NCBI RefSeq assembly: GCF_000764185.1
Contig: NZ_JQEC01000007.1
Span: 1-47,607, forward strand
Reading direction: 5' to 3'
DNA length: 47,607 bases
DNA from: Colwellia psychrerythraea
GTDB lineage: Bacteria; Pseudomonadota; Gammaproteobacteria; Enterobacterales; Alteromonadaceae
Part shown: in pieces, positions 1 to 7,727 of the stretch
Layout of the letters: the number at the start of each line of letters is the position of its first letter
Position numbering within the stretch: position 1 is the stretch's first letter
Program-made: the position numbers and the translations under genes
Notes under the pieces: generated by a model
Told to the model about the DNA's origin: nothing
What the model saw: the letters and a program-made list of their open reading frames with translations, nothing else
The model's database searches: none

Positions 1-161
1 GTTTCTGCACCTTCAAGTGAATTAAACTTGACTAAAACCGTAGTTTTTTGAATTTGTAAATGTTTCACAGAATAATTTTCACATTCTAGTGCCATTACAG
101 GGCTGGCTAAGGTAATAAATAAAATAATTGTATATATTTTGTTTTTCATTTTCATTTTCAT
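1..161 (-). CDS. Partial secreted orphan protein (cassette-encoded, C-terminus off window)
   Basis: Only the N-terminal 53 residues are present; the reading frame runs off the left edge. The start has several ATGs in a row; the one at 161 gives MKMKMKNK followed by a hydrophobic stretch and a signal-peptidase-like site (SPVMA, then LECEN). The protein is therefore probably exported. The gene begins just after an integron-type attC site, so it looks like the next cassette of the minus-strand array. The mature part is too short to assign to a family. Confidence 0.5.
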   Translation of the reverse strand, partial: MKMKMKNKIYTIILFITLASPVMALECENYSVKHLQIQKTTVLVKFNSLEGAE

Positions 162-175
162 TTTCCATAAATATT

Positions 176-272
176 TTAAAACGCCCGTTTAATGGGCAAA
201 TAATAGTTGGTTAAAATAGCGACGCAGGAGCAAAACCAACTGTTATTTGTCCTGTTAAAACGCTTGTTATGT
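176..272 (-). other. Integron-type attC recombination site A
   Basis: Read on the minus strand, the site opens at the stop codon of the preceding gene with CATAACAAGCG and ends with ACGGGCGTTTT, a close analogue of the GGGCGTTA end of Vibrio repeats. Between them lie the inverted arms AACAGTTGG and CCAACTATT. The first bases of the upstream cassette (GTTATGTGGTAG near 626) are the complement of the outer box at its end (CTACCACATAAC), as expected if each cassette carries both halves of its own site. The match is by eye; a covariance model such as that in IntegronFinder would settle it. Confidence 0.75.
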
Positions 273-608
273 GGTAGTTGGACTCGGTAGTTGCCTTACT
301 GCTAGTCCATTACTCTCAAATTCAATTGACCCATTCTCTGTAAAATCAAAAACAACCTTCCACCTTTTATTTGGTAAACCTTCGAAAATTACTTCCCAAG
401 TTAATAGCGGATTCACGTGTTTTTTGTAGTCTAGATTAACTTTTAAGTTAGTCGCCCAATTACATACTAACTCTTGAATCGGAGAATTAGCTGGTGCGAT
501 GCGAATTATGAGCGTTGGGTCGGTGAATTGGGTATCCCAATAATAGCCAAAATAATTAGCGTCTCCCCATCTAAGTTCATTAACCTGTGTTTCGGATAAC
601 TCAAGCAT
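267..608 (-). CDS. Hypothetical protein, integron gene cassette
   Basis: A 113-residue soluble protein with no family I recognise. It is rich in aromatic and beta-prone segments (ANYFGYYWDTQF, LTWEVIFEGL, KRWKVVFDFTENG) and has no signal peptide or membrane segment. The TAA stop overlaps the outer box of attC site A and the ATG lies 18 bases into the cassette. Only a weak purine stretch (GGTAG) precedes the start. One short gene filling the whole space between two attC sites is the standard cassette layout. Function unknown. Confidence 0.6.
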   Translation of the reverse strand: MLELSETQVNELRWGDANYFGYYWDTQFTDPTLIIRIAPANSPIQELVCNWATNLKVNLDYKKHVNPLLTWEVIFEGLPNKRWKVVFDFTENGSIEFESNGLAVRQLPSPTTT

Positions 609-619
609 TCGTATCTACC

Positions 620-717
620 ACATAACGCCACGTTAAGCGGCAAAAAATTGTTGGCTAAAATTGTGAACGGAGTGAAACAGCCAACTGTTTTTTGTCCGTT
701 TGAACGCCTTGTTAGGC
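620..717 (-). other. Integron-type attC recombination site B
   Basis: The clearest of the three sites. On the minus strand it starts GCCTAACAAGGCGTTC and ends CGCTTAACGTGGCGTTATGT, matching the RYYYAAC and GTTRRRY outer boxes and the GGCGTT inner box of classical attC sites. The central arms are AACAGTTGGC and GCCAAC. The leading GCCTAAC is complementary to the start of its own cassette (GTTAGGC at 1244-1250). It is 98 bp, the same size as the other two sites. Confidence 0.85.
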
Positions 718-1224
718 ATCGATTTCATCTTCACTATCGTCTATCTGATCTAACGCATAATCGAGTTCAAATTTGACTTCACTCTCAATACGTATGGCAA
801 GCAATATAACCATTACTACTAGTTTTTCTTTGATAGATAACCGCGAATATTTGTCAGCTAGCCCAGTAGGTCGGTCTGGGTTATTAGAAATAATGTCCTG
901 AATACCATCACGATCCTCTGCTACAAAACTATCATAAAAACTTTTAACATCCGATGAATCGAGTTTGAAATTAGCTCTATGAGCAAATTTGTTTCTTATA
1001 CTTGTTATAGAATTTATAGGTTTATATATTTCTTCATCTAAACCCATTGCAACGGCAAGTTTTACTTTATTAGAAAAATCTATACTCATCTTATCTAGGT
1101 AGTCATGATTAGGAACGACTAGCGATAAAAAATGATCTACATATTGCTCAATAAGGATATGTGCTCTTACAACTGCACCAAGCTCATCTTCATTTAATAA
1201 AATATTCAACATTTTATCGAGCAA
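712..1224 (-). CDS. HEPN-like / MltR-like orphan protein, integron gene cassette
   Basis: A 170-residue all-helical protein. The motif RNKFAH near residue 78 fits the R-X4-H signature of HEPN ribonucleases, and the spacing SITSIRNKFAHR resembles the MltR/DUF4145 branch. The N-terminal half (AHILIEQYVDHFLSLVV) looks like the first HEPN helix. Many HEPN proteins are RNase toxins or phage-abortive factors, but MltR-type members are not proven nucleases. The TTG start at 1224 is chosen because a strong GAGGAG lies about 8 bases upstream; an in-frame ATG follows four codons later. The stop overlaps attC site B. Confidence 0.65.
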   Translation of the reverse strand: MLDKMLNILLNEDELGAVVRAHILIEQYVDHFLSLVVPNHDYLDKMSIDFSNKVKLAVAMGLDEEIYKPINSITSIRNKFAHRANFKLDSSDVKSFYDSFVAEDRDGIQDIISNNPDRPTGLADKYSRLSIKEKLVVMVILLAIRIESEVKFELDYALDQIDDSEDEIDA

Positions 1225-1243
1225 CGCCGATTCTCCTCAAGAT

Positions 1244-1341
1244 GCCTAACGCCTCATTAAGAGGCTAAAAATAGTTGGTTAAAATAAGCGACGAAGGAGC
1301 AAAACCAACTGTTTTTTGTCCTTTTAAATGACTTGTTATAT
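1244..1341 (-). other. Integron-type attC recombination site C
   Basis: On the minus strand it runs from ATATAACAAGTCATT to CTTAATGAGGCGTTAGGC. It shares the core GGACAAAAAACAGTTGG and arm CCAACTATTTTT with the other two sites. Its leading box ATATAAC is complementary to the start of its own cassette at 1897-1903. Site length is 98 bp. The three sites are close variants of one family, which is typical of a chromosomal, sedentary array rather than a clinical mobile integron. Confidence 0.8.
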
Positions 1342-1353
1342 GCACAATGCCAC

Positions 1354-1881
1354 CTAATAACTTTCTGATATATATTGAATTAGTTTATTTAAATTTATTC
1401 TTCGAGCTTTATAATCAGTTAATTCACCGCACCGTTCTGGGTAAAAATACTCCGTTATTGATTCTGGAGTATCTTGAACCATAGCCAAAGAACCAAATAG
1501 ATTAATATAGCTATTTTCTCTCTTTGAATAATCAATATTGATCTTCCAAAAAGATCTTCCGTAGGAAGTACCAACATATTTTCCTTGAGAATCTTTTTTA
1601 ACAAAAAGTACACTACTAGTATTAAGTTCATAAACTCTTTGGTCATGAAATTCTGACGACCAATGCACCGTAATGTATTTCTCGTTATATTTACCCTTGA
1701 CACTTTTTATAACTTTGAACTTAGCCTGACCAGTTCCTAAATCAGTTATTTTAATTTCTTGAGCGATTCCGTAAACAATAAACTCTGAATCATGAATTAA
1801 CTCACTCCATTTAGATGGTGCAAGTTTAGCTAGAGTCACATTTGAAAATAGGATTAAGAACGCTAATGTTAAAAATTTCAC
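1354..1881 (-). CDS. Secreted hypothetical protein, first visible integron cassette
   Basis: About 175 residues with a signal peptide (VKFLTLAFLILFSNVTLA) and a mature part beginning KLAPSKWSEL. The open frame extends to 1980, but I place the start at the GTG at 1881 because an ideal GGGAGGT lies 5 bases upstream and the signal peptide begins there. The longer version would read through the cassette boundary at 1897-1903. The mature protein has segments that look like a small beta-sandwich (FIVYGIAQEIKI, FKVIKSVKGKY, YITVHW). No family is recognised. It is followed by attC site C. Confidence 0.6.
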   Translation of the reverse strand: MKFLTLAFLILFSNVTLAKLAPSKWSELIHDSEFIVYGIAQEIKITDLGTGQAKFKVIKSVKGKYNEKYITVHWSSEFHDQRVYELNTSSVLFVKKDSQGKYVGTSYGRSFWKINIDYSKRENSYINLFGSLAMVQDTPESITEYFYPERCGELTDYKARRINLNKLIQYISESY

Positions 1882-1903
1882 CAGACCTCCCTGTGCATAT
1901 AAC

Positions 1904-2284
1904 AGCTTATTATGTAGACGTCTCAGTAACTCCCATCTACTTGATTGTGAATAAAGTAACTCAATATTCTTTGATTTCAAAGTCTTATTGTATTGTTATA
2001 GGTGTTTTTTATAGGCAGATAAGGTTATTACTGAGACGTCTCAGTAATAACTTGATAGAAATAACACGTTAATTTCATTATTTTCATATACTTAAAGAAA
2101 AAACCATACTGGTTGATGTGTGTTACTAAGACTTCTCAGTAACACACATGATGTATTCATTAGAAAATATATGTCAAAAACTCAATAGCTAATGTCTCCA
2201 ATGCGCACAAAGTGTTCTTCAAAATTGCTGATTTAGTCTCAGGTATTATGACTAATCGGGAGCTTGAAGGTGCCTTTAAAAAAT
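1904..2284. other. Gene-free 381-bp region at the outer edge of the cassette array
   Basis: No gene is visible. In a complete integron this side of the array would hold attI and a divergent integrase gene; neither is recognisable, and the next gene is oxyR. The region holds three related palindromic repeats (listed separately) and is otherwise AT-rich. The bases before the first cassette (AATAAGCTGTTATAT on the minus strand) could be an attI end, but there is no second site to compare. Confidence 0.5.
1914..2151. repeat. Three palindromic repeats sharing GACNTCTCAGTAA
   Basis: Positions 2024-2051 form a perfect 28-bp palindrome centred on GAGACGTCTC with arms GTTATTACT and AGTAATAAC. Positions 2114-2149 hold a near-perfect palindrome with the same inner bases (TTACTAAGA, TCTCAGTAA) and outer arms TGTGTG and CACACA. 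Positions 1914-1930 carry a half copy (GACGTCTCAGTAAC). They could be operators, a small repeat family or transposon-end relics. There is no T-tract that would mark them as ordinary terminators. Confidence 0.7.
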
Positions 2285-3184
2285 TTAGCTGATGATATCG
2301 CTAAGAGACTTTCGAACACTGGCTACTATAGCTCTAACACACTGCATACGTGAGTAGTTTGGCCTAATCACCAGGGAGATTCCACGTATTGGCACTGGTG
2401 CTTGAAATTTACCATAATGAATAGTATCACTGGCTAGATTGCCTTGCGCAGCCAGCGCTGGTAGTAAAGTTATGCCCATGCCACTCGCCACCATATGCCT
2501 TAATGTCTCTAAACTTGTCGCTTGAAAGCTAATATCTTCTTTAGCACCGGCAGAAAAACAATAACCCATCGCTTGATCTTTAAGGCAATGGCCATCAGCC
2601 AAGGTAAGGATTTTTTCATCTTGTAAATCAGCTAATGAAAGAGATTTTTTATTGGCGAGCCGATGACTTTTAGGCGTGGCCAACATCAAAGGTTCATCAA
2701 ACAGTTGGTATGATTCGAACTTTTCCATTTCGACAAGGTAAGGTAAAATTAGCACATCTAATTTACCTTCATCTAACTGTTGCAACAATACTTTGGTTTG
2801 GTTTTCATGTAAGAAGAAATTGATGTTTGGCAGAGTAGTATTTAAGTCAGCCATAATATGTGGCAATAAATACGGCGCTAATGTCGGGATCAAACCTAAG
2901 TGTAAATCGCCGGCAAAAGGATCAAGCAAGGCTTTGGCACAAGACTCAAACTGCCCTGCCGCTTGTAATACTTTACGTGCTTCTTCAACGAGCTGATCGC
3001 CAGCTGGCGTTAACATTACATTGCGGCGATGACGCTCTACCAGTTGTAAACCAAGCTGCTCTTCTAACTTCATTAATTGCCCACTCAAGGTCGGCTGACT
3101 AACAAAGCAAGATTGTGCCGCTTTACCGAAGTGTTTGTGTTTATCTATGGCTGTTAAATATTCTAAATCGCGTAACTTAATCAT
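2285..3184 (-). CDS. oxyR: OxyR, hydrogen-peroxide-responsive LysR-type regulator
   Basis: A 299-residue LysR-type regulator with very high resemblance to enterobacterial OxyR along its length. Residues 1-60 form the winged helix-turn-helix (FGKAAQSCFVSQPTLSGQL). The redox centre is intact: Cys200 and Cys209 in DGHCLKDQAMGYC correspond to Cys199 and Cys208 of E. coli, which form the peroxide-induced disulfide. The following SLETLRHMVASGMGITLLPA block is also conserved. By family knowledge it activates catalase, peroxiredoxin and Dps genes. The downstream LysE-type exporter is on the same strand but upstream in transcription, so co-transcription is possible but not shown. Confidence 0.93.
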   Translation of the reverse strand: MIKLRDLEYLTAIDKHKHFGKAAQSCFVSQPTLSGQLMKLEEQLGLQLVERHRRNVMLTPAGDQLVEEARKVLQAAGQFESCAKALLDPFAGDLHLGLIPTLAPYLLPHIMADLNTTLPNINFFLHENQTKVLLQQLDEGKLDVLILPYLVEMEKFESYQLFDEPLMLATPKSHRLANKKSLSLADLQDEKILTLADGHCLKDQAMGYCFSAGAKEDISFQATSLETLRHMVASGMGITLLPALAAQGNLASDTIHYGKFQAPVPIRGISLVIRPNYSRMQCVRAIVASVRKSLSDIIS

Positions 3185-3252
3185 AGTTAAAGCCTATCAA
3201 TTAATAAGAAAAAATAGTAATAGGCTATGGTATTAGGTTAATGCGATGAAAG

Positions 3253-3870
3253 CTAGCCAAGCGCTAGCCAAAAACCAACACCTACCATCAAGCTACCCGC
3301 TATACGGTTCATCCATTTAATATTATTACCGCGACTTAAAAATATTCGTAAGCTTTTACCACCCGTAGCGTAAGCCATCATACTGGTAAATTCTGTTAGC
3401 ATAATAACACCTAATAACACCATAAGTTGAGGTGCTACATCACGGTCAACACTGATAAAAGGCGGCAGTAGAGAGATCATAAAAGCCCAACCCTTGGGAT
3501 TGGCAATGGCCGTCACGAAGCCTTGCGAGAATAACGTTTGTCGACTTACATCGCTTAATTCGTTTTCGCCTACTGACATTTTACCTTTTTCCCGCCACAT
3601 ATTAATGCCTATATAGGCTAAATAAGCGCCGCCTAGCCATTTTAAAACTTCAAATATATCTGGGTAGTTAAGCATAATGCCGGCAACGCCAAGCACAGCA
3701 GCTATAGCAACAATGGCCACGCCAATGAGTTCTCCAATCATCATCCACATAGTTCGTCGTACACCAATGCTCATGCCTAACGTCATAGCTAACGTCATGC
3801 ACATCCCTGGGGTAATAGAGACAAAAAAGAATGTTGGTATAAATACCGCAAGAACGGCTAAATCAGGCAT
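3253..3870 (-). CDS. LysE/RhtB-family amino-acid exporter
   Basis: A 205-residue inner-membrane protein with about six hydrophobic segments. Family marks are the N-terminal FVSITPGMCMTLAMTLGMSIG (the PGP/G-rich first loop), LKWLGGAYLAYIGINMWR, and ANPKGWAFMISLLPPF. LysE/RhtB proteins export basic or neutral amino acids or homoserine lactones by proton antiport; the substrate cannot be read here. It lies 68 bp upstream of oxyR on the same strand, so it may be transcribed with it. A neighbouring LysR gene and LysE exporter often regulate each other, but this regulator is clearly OxyR. Confidence 0.88.
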   Translation of the reverse strand: MPDLAVLAVFIPTFFFVSITPGMCMTLAMTLGMSIGVRRTMWMMIGELIGVAIVAIAAVLGVAGIMLNYPDIFEVLKWLGGAYLAYIGINMWREKGKMSVGENELSDVSRQTLFSQGFVTAIANPKGWAFMISLLPPFISVDRDVAPQLMVLLGVIMLTEFTSMMAYATGGKSLRIFLSRGNNIKWMNRIAGSLMVGVGFWLALG

Positions 3871-4141
3871 TCATTGAACCTTAATATTTGAACGATATAA
3901 TTTCGCCAACACTTTAACAAAGATGTGTGTTGTGAATGATAAAATAGCGATGAATTATAGAATAAAACAGTCTAAATGCGAAATAATGTACTGACCAACA
4001 GTTTCAGCCGAGTGGCTTTTGAGTAAAAAAATGTCTAAAAGTGGTGATTTTGAGAAGAGCTAATTTTGAAAGGAGTAACAGTGAGTTAATAATAATCACT
4101 GGCAAGAGCGAATACTCCTCACCAGCAATAATTAAGATTGC

Positions 4142-4267
4142 TTAACGCAACATAGTAAACCAACCCATAAGCATAGGTAATAACGGCATGGCAACCATTG
4201 CCACAATAACCATTAGCACATTGATGGTTGAGGTAGTGTCTTTAAAGTCTTCTTCGTGGTGTGTCAT
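4142..4267 (-). CDS. Small single-span membrane protein (41 aa)
   Basis: A short frame reading MTHHEEDFKDTTSTINV, then a hydrophobic methionine- and leucine-rich segment, ending GWFTMLR. It has a polar acidic N-terminus and one probable transmembrane helix. An AGGAT lies about 10 bases before the ATG. The amino-acid layout is that of a genuine small membrane protein rather than random sequence. I do not recognise the family. It lies downstream of the antiporter gene on the other side of a 294-bp gap from the LysE gene. Confidence 0.5.
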   Translation of the reverse strand: MTHHEEDFKDTTSTINVLMVIVAMVAMPLLPMLMGWFTMLR

Positions 4268-4437
4268 GATCTAGTATCCTGTACAACAAGTAATCAACTA
4301 AAATATGGCGCGCATTTTAGCCGATATTGTTAACTATAGACAGAAAAACTTGATCTAGATCAATAAATATCACTCTTAATCTGTTTACTACAACAATAAT
4401 AAAAAACATTACTTCTCAGGTCATATCTATATTTTTT

Positions 4438-5919
4438 CTATATCATCACAAGACTAGCAATGAAATAGGCGACTAATGTTAATGCGCCGCCAAAAAGTGC
4501 ATAAGGCATTTGAGTTTTAACATGTTCAAGTAAATCACACCCTGAAGCGATAGATGATACAGCTGTAGTATCTGAAATAGGTGAACAATGGTCACCAAAA
4601 ACTCCACCTCCTAAAATCGCAGCAATAACCAATGATGGCGGTAATCCTAGTGCTTGAATTAAGGGCACACCAATTGGAATTAAGATGGCAAAAGTTCCCC
4701 ACGAGGTACCTGTGCTAAATGAAATAATGCCGCCAGCTAAAAATAGCATAGGTACAATAAACACTATAGGTAAATACTCACCAACAACACCGGCGATAAA
4801 AATACCTGTGCCAAGTTCTTTTAAACTAGCTCCCAACGTGAGAGACATTAGTACTATAGTCACTAAAGGTAAAAGTTCGGCAATACCTTTAAAACCTATA
4901 TCAACTAATTCTTTATGTTCAAAGCGCTTAGAAAATTTCAATAAAAAGTAACTAACTGCCAGCGCTAAACACGTAGCATAAAGTACTGATTTACTACCAC
5001 TACCCTGCGTAATGTCACCATTACCGCTCCAATACATAAAGAAGAACATACCTAAAATCATGCTCATCAGCGGTATTAACATAAAGCGTGCTTTGGTAGC
5101 AGGCACCATGCTTTCTTCTAAGATATCTTTAGTTAATGTGCCTTGGATAACCTGTTCTTGGTTCGTCGGTTTTTGCCTAGTGTTTGCTGGAGAAGCTACT
5201 GCGTGTTGGATTTGTTGCGGCTCTACAGATTGTGTCTTGTTTAATGCTTTTTCTGTCGCCTTTAGCGGACCATGCACTCTATCGGTAACTACCGTATAAA
5301 CCACCATAAGTAACGCAATAATGGCATAAAAATTAAACGCGACTGAGCCCCATAAAATAGAGACAGAAGATTCTCCTAGATCATAATTGTTTAGCAGGGC
5401 TAAAACGTACGCTCCCCAACCATTGAGTAATACTAAAATACATACTGGCGCACTGGTACTATCAATAATATAAGCTAAACGAGCTCGGCTCATTTTAAAT
5501 TTATCAAATAAATCGCGAGATAAAATACCCGCAGTAAGTACACTAAGATTTGATTCAATAAAGATAACCATGCCAGTAAACATGGTTAAACCACCTACTT
5601 GCCTTTTACTTTTGGCAATACCGTTATTCACTAACTTTTCTACGGTTGCGGTAACGCCGCCAGACTCTCGAATATAAGCCAGTAAGGCGCCGATAAGTAA
5701 ACTAAAGATCAAAATTCGTGCATTGCCAGCAGAGCTAACCACACTAATAATACGTTCAATGAAGCCGAGAAAGGCATGAAAAGGCGCGTTGCTATGATGT
5801 TGTGCTGCTAATAATAACTCAGCGGTGAACACCGCTGAAAGTAAGGCGAGAATGACTTCTTTTTTCCAAACAACTATAACAATAGCCACCAAAGGGGGTA
5901 GCACTGACAACCATTCCAT
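4438..5919 (-). CDS. NhaC-type Na+/H+ antiporter
   Basis: A 493-residue polytopic inner-membrane protein. The pattern matches the NhaC-like C-terminal family: FIESNLSVLTAGILSRDLFDKFKMSRARLAYIIDSTSAPVCIL in the first half (quoted segments FIESNLSVLTAGI and IIDSTSAPVC) and FSTGTSWGTFAILIPIGVPL plus GGGVFGDHCSPISDTTAVSS in the second. The conserved GDHCSPISDT loop is typical of this superfamily. A cytoplasmic hydrophilic insert of about 60 residues near 225-285 separates the halves. The role is presumably sodium extrusion or pH homeostasis, fitting a marine host. It stands alone with its own start and no obvious operon partner. Confidence 0.85.
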   Translation of the reverse strand: MEWLSVLPPLVAIVIVVWKKEVILALLSAVFTAELLLAAQHHSNAPFHAFLGFIERIISVVSSAGNARILIFSLLIGALLAYIRESGGVTATVEKLVNNGIAKSKRQVGGLTMFTGMVIFIESNLSVLTAGILSRDLFDKFKMSRARLAYIIDSTSAPVCILVLLNGWGAYVLALLNNYDLGESSVSILWGSVAFNFYAIIALLMVVYTVVTDRVHGPLKATEKALNKTQSVEPQQIQHAVASPANTRQKPTNQEQVIQGTLTKDILEESMVPATKARFMLIPLMSMILGMFFFMYWSGNGDITQGSGSKSVLYATCLALAVSYFLLKFSKRFEHKELVDIGFKGIAELLPLVTIVLMSLTLGASLKELGTGIFIAGVVGEYLPIVFIVPMLFLAGGIISFSTGTSWGTFAILIPIGVPLIQALGLPPSLVIAAILGGGVFGDHCSPISDTTAVSSIASGCDLLEHVKTQMPYALFGGALTLVAYFIASLVMI

Positions 5920-6033
5920 AAAACACCTTACCCTGTAAATTTAATAATAATACCAAGACTTTAATCAATAGTAACAGGGCTCAGTTTGTCAAATAGCTAG
6001 AAGAGATTCAATCTATCACTCAGCTAATAACAA

Positions 6034-6068
6034 TAAAAAACCCGACAATGTGTAAACTTATCGGGCTT
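6034..6068 (-). terminator. Rho-independent terminator of the 6103-6294 gene
   Basis: On the minus strand, GCCCGATAAG and TTGTCGGG form a hairpin followed by TTTTTT, about 35 bases past the stop codon of the small gene to its right. Confidence 0.75.
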
Positions 6069-6102
6069 TAACTCTCTTTTATAAGAAGATATTGAAAACT
6101 AA

Positions 6103-6294
6103 TTAATAGTAATCATCCTCTTTATTGTGTGCTTGTGGATCTTCAATAATATCGCTGATGTTTACTTCAAAATTATTATTATTTTTACAATCAACCATAT
6201 AAATAGTATGTGTTGAACCATCAACCCAGGTGACTGTACCACTGCCTTTTTTACTGCCACATTTCATACCAATATGAATATCTTTAAATTCCAT
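6103..6294 (-). CDS. Small hypothetical protein (63 aa), SH3-like
   Basis: The frame opens at 6309 but I choose the ATG at 6294, because GGGGAGGG lies 5-8 bases upstream. The protein reads MEFKDIHIGMKCG, followed by a basic turn KKGSGTVTWVD and an acidic tail (EDPQAHNKEDDYY). The alternating short strands and GxGTVxxVD turn resemble small SH3-like or KOW-like barrels, but I cannot name a family. It is monocistronic, with its own terminator at 6034-6068. Confidence 0.6.
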   Translation of the reverse strand: MEFKDIHIGMKCGSKKGSGTVTWVDGSTHTIYMVDCKNNNNFEVNISDIIEDPQAHNKEDDYY

Positions 6295-6551
6295 AAGCCC
6301 TCCCCTCACTTAACAAGGTGTGCTGAGTTAGAACTCTACACCAACAATCAGTTCATTTTTTGAACAGCCTATTTTTAAGTATAGTGCTGAAGTAATGAAA
6401 TGCGAGTAGATTATTACTTTGTTTTTTTCGGATAAATGAGTAAATTGAGCTAACTGACTCTAAAGTATGAAAAACGTTAAAGTAAAAAGACTAGTAATTA
6501 AAAAGAATAAATTCCCGACAATATAGCTCGGAATCATGGGTAAGATATGGG

Positions 6552-7727
6552 TTAAGGTAAAAACTCATTACCTAAAGTACACGTTGCGCTGGCACCAGTT
6601 ACCGCAGGCATATTACTGACTAAGCCTTGATCAAAAGCATACGCTAACCATGCAAATGCCATGGCTTCGAGAATATCGCCATCTACGTTCAAAGCTTGCA
6701 TACTATCTACAGTATAAGCTGATTCAGAGTTATTCAAACTGTGCTTAAGTGCAGCAACTAGAGCGTTATTGTGCACCCCGCCGCCACATAAATAGACTTT
6801 ACCTTGCTTAGCCAATGACATAACTTCCGCACTAATACTTTGTGCAGTAAAAGCCAATAACGTTGCTTGAATATCTTCAGCACTAAGAAACAAGTTACTC
6901 TTTTCATAAAAAGTAGTTAATTGCTGCTCAAGCCAATCAAGGTTAAAGTATTCTCGCCCAGTACTTTTAGGGGCTACAGCTTTAATATAAGCATCTTGCA
7001 TTAGTTGCATTAGTAACGCTTGGTTTATGTTGCCAGTAGCAGCCCAAAGGCCGGATTTATCAAATTTATCATGACTTGCTTGATGATGTTTAAGAAACCA
7101 ATCATCAAGTAAAGCATTGCCTGGACCGGTATCAAAGCCTAATACTGTTTTATCCGACCCCTGCTCTGGCAAAAAAGTAATATTAGCAATGCCACCAATG
7201 TTGACAACAAAGTTGGCATTCATAGAGTCAGCAAACAATTGTTGATGAAAAATGGGCACTAAAGGCGCACCTTGACCACCTAACGCCATATCTTTACGGC
7301 GAAATTGACCGACAACGCGGATATTTGTCAAAGTAGCTAATGTCTGGCAGCAGCCTATTTGTAAGGTAAAAGGGTTATCATCGCTTGGCCGATGGCGAAT
7401 GGTTTGTCCGTGGTTGCCAATAGCAATAATATCGCTGGCGCTGAGATTTTCTTGCTTAAGCAGCGCGATAATTGCTTGAGAAAACAAATGCGCTAATTCC
7501 ACATCGAGATGAAAAGCGCGATCTATTTCATTAGTGCCCTGCTGATAAAGTGAAGTGATTTTTTTGGCTGTTGTACAGTTATAATCTTGATAAAAACTAG
7601 CGATTAATCTCGACTTTTGCTGTGAATCACTAAAATCGACCAGTGCTAAATCAATACCATCAGCGCTGGTACCTGACATTAAGCCAATATAATATTTCCC
7701 TTGTACTTTACTTTCTTTGTCAGTCAT
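6552..7727 (-). CDS. anmK: Anhydro-N-acetylmuramic acid kinase
   Basis: A 391-residue cytoplasmic kinase that opens and phosphorylates 1,6-anhydro-MurNAc to MurNAc-6-phosphate in cell-wall recycling. The N-terminal nucleotide motif GLMSGTSADGIDLALVDF (residues 15-32), NHGQTIRH, FDTGPGNALLDDW and CGGGVHNNAL are family marks. Length matches the usual 370-390. The start codon overlaps the end of the upstream M23 peptidase gene by 8 bases, so the two are translationally coupled. This anmK-peptidase pair divergent from tyrS is a common gammaproteobacterial arrangement and joins murein cleavage to recycling. Confidence 0.95.
   Translation of the reverse strand: MTDKESKVQGKYYIGLMSGTSADGIDLALVDFSDSQQKSRLIASFYQDYNCTTAKKITSLYQQGTNEIDRAFHLDVELAHLFSQAIIALLKQENLSASDIIAIGNHGQTIRHRPSDDNPFTLQIGCCQTLATLTNIRVVGQFRRKDMALGGQGAPLVPIFHQQLFADSMNANFVVNIGGIANITFLPEQGSDKTVLGFDTGPGNALLDDWFLKHHQASHDKFDKSGLWAATGNINQALLMQLMQDAYIKAVAPKSTGREYFNLDWLEQQLTTFYEKSNLFLSAEDIQATLLAFTAQSISAEVMSLAKQGKVYLCGGGVHNNALVAALKHSLNNSESAYTVDSMQALNVDGDILEAMAFAWLAYAFDQGLVSNMPAVTGASATCTLGNEFLP

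Noticed and set aside
1882..1980. An N-terminal extension of the 1354-1881 protein to a start at 1980
   Set aside because: It crosses the cassette boundary and a palindromic repeat and lacks a ribosome-binding site, whereas the GTG at 1881 has GGGAGGT and begins a signal peptide.
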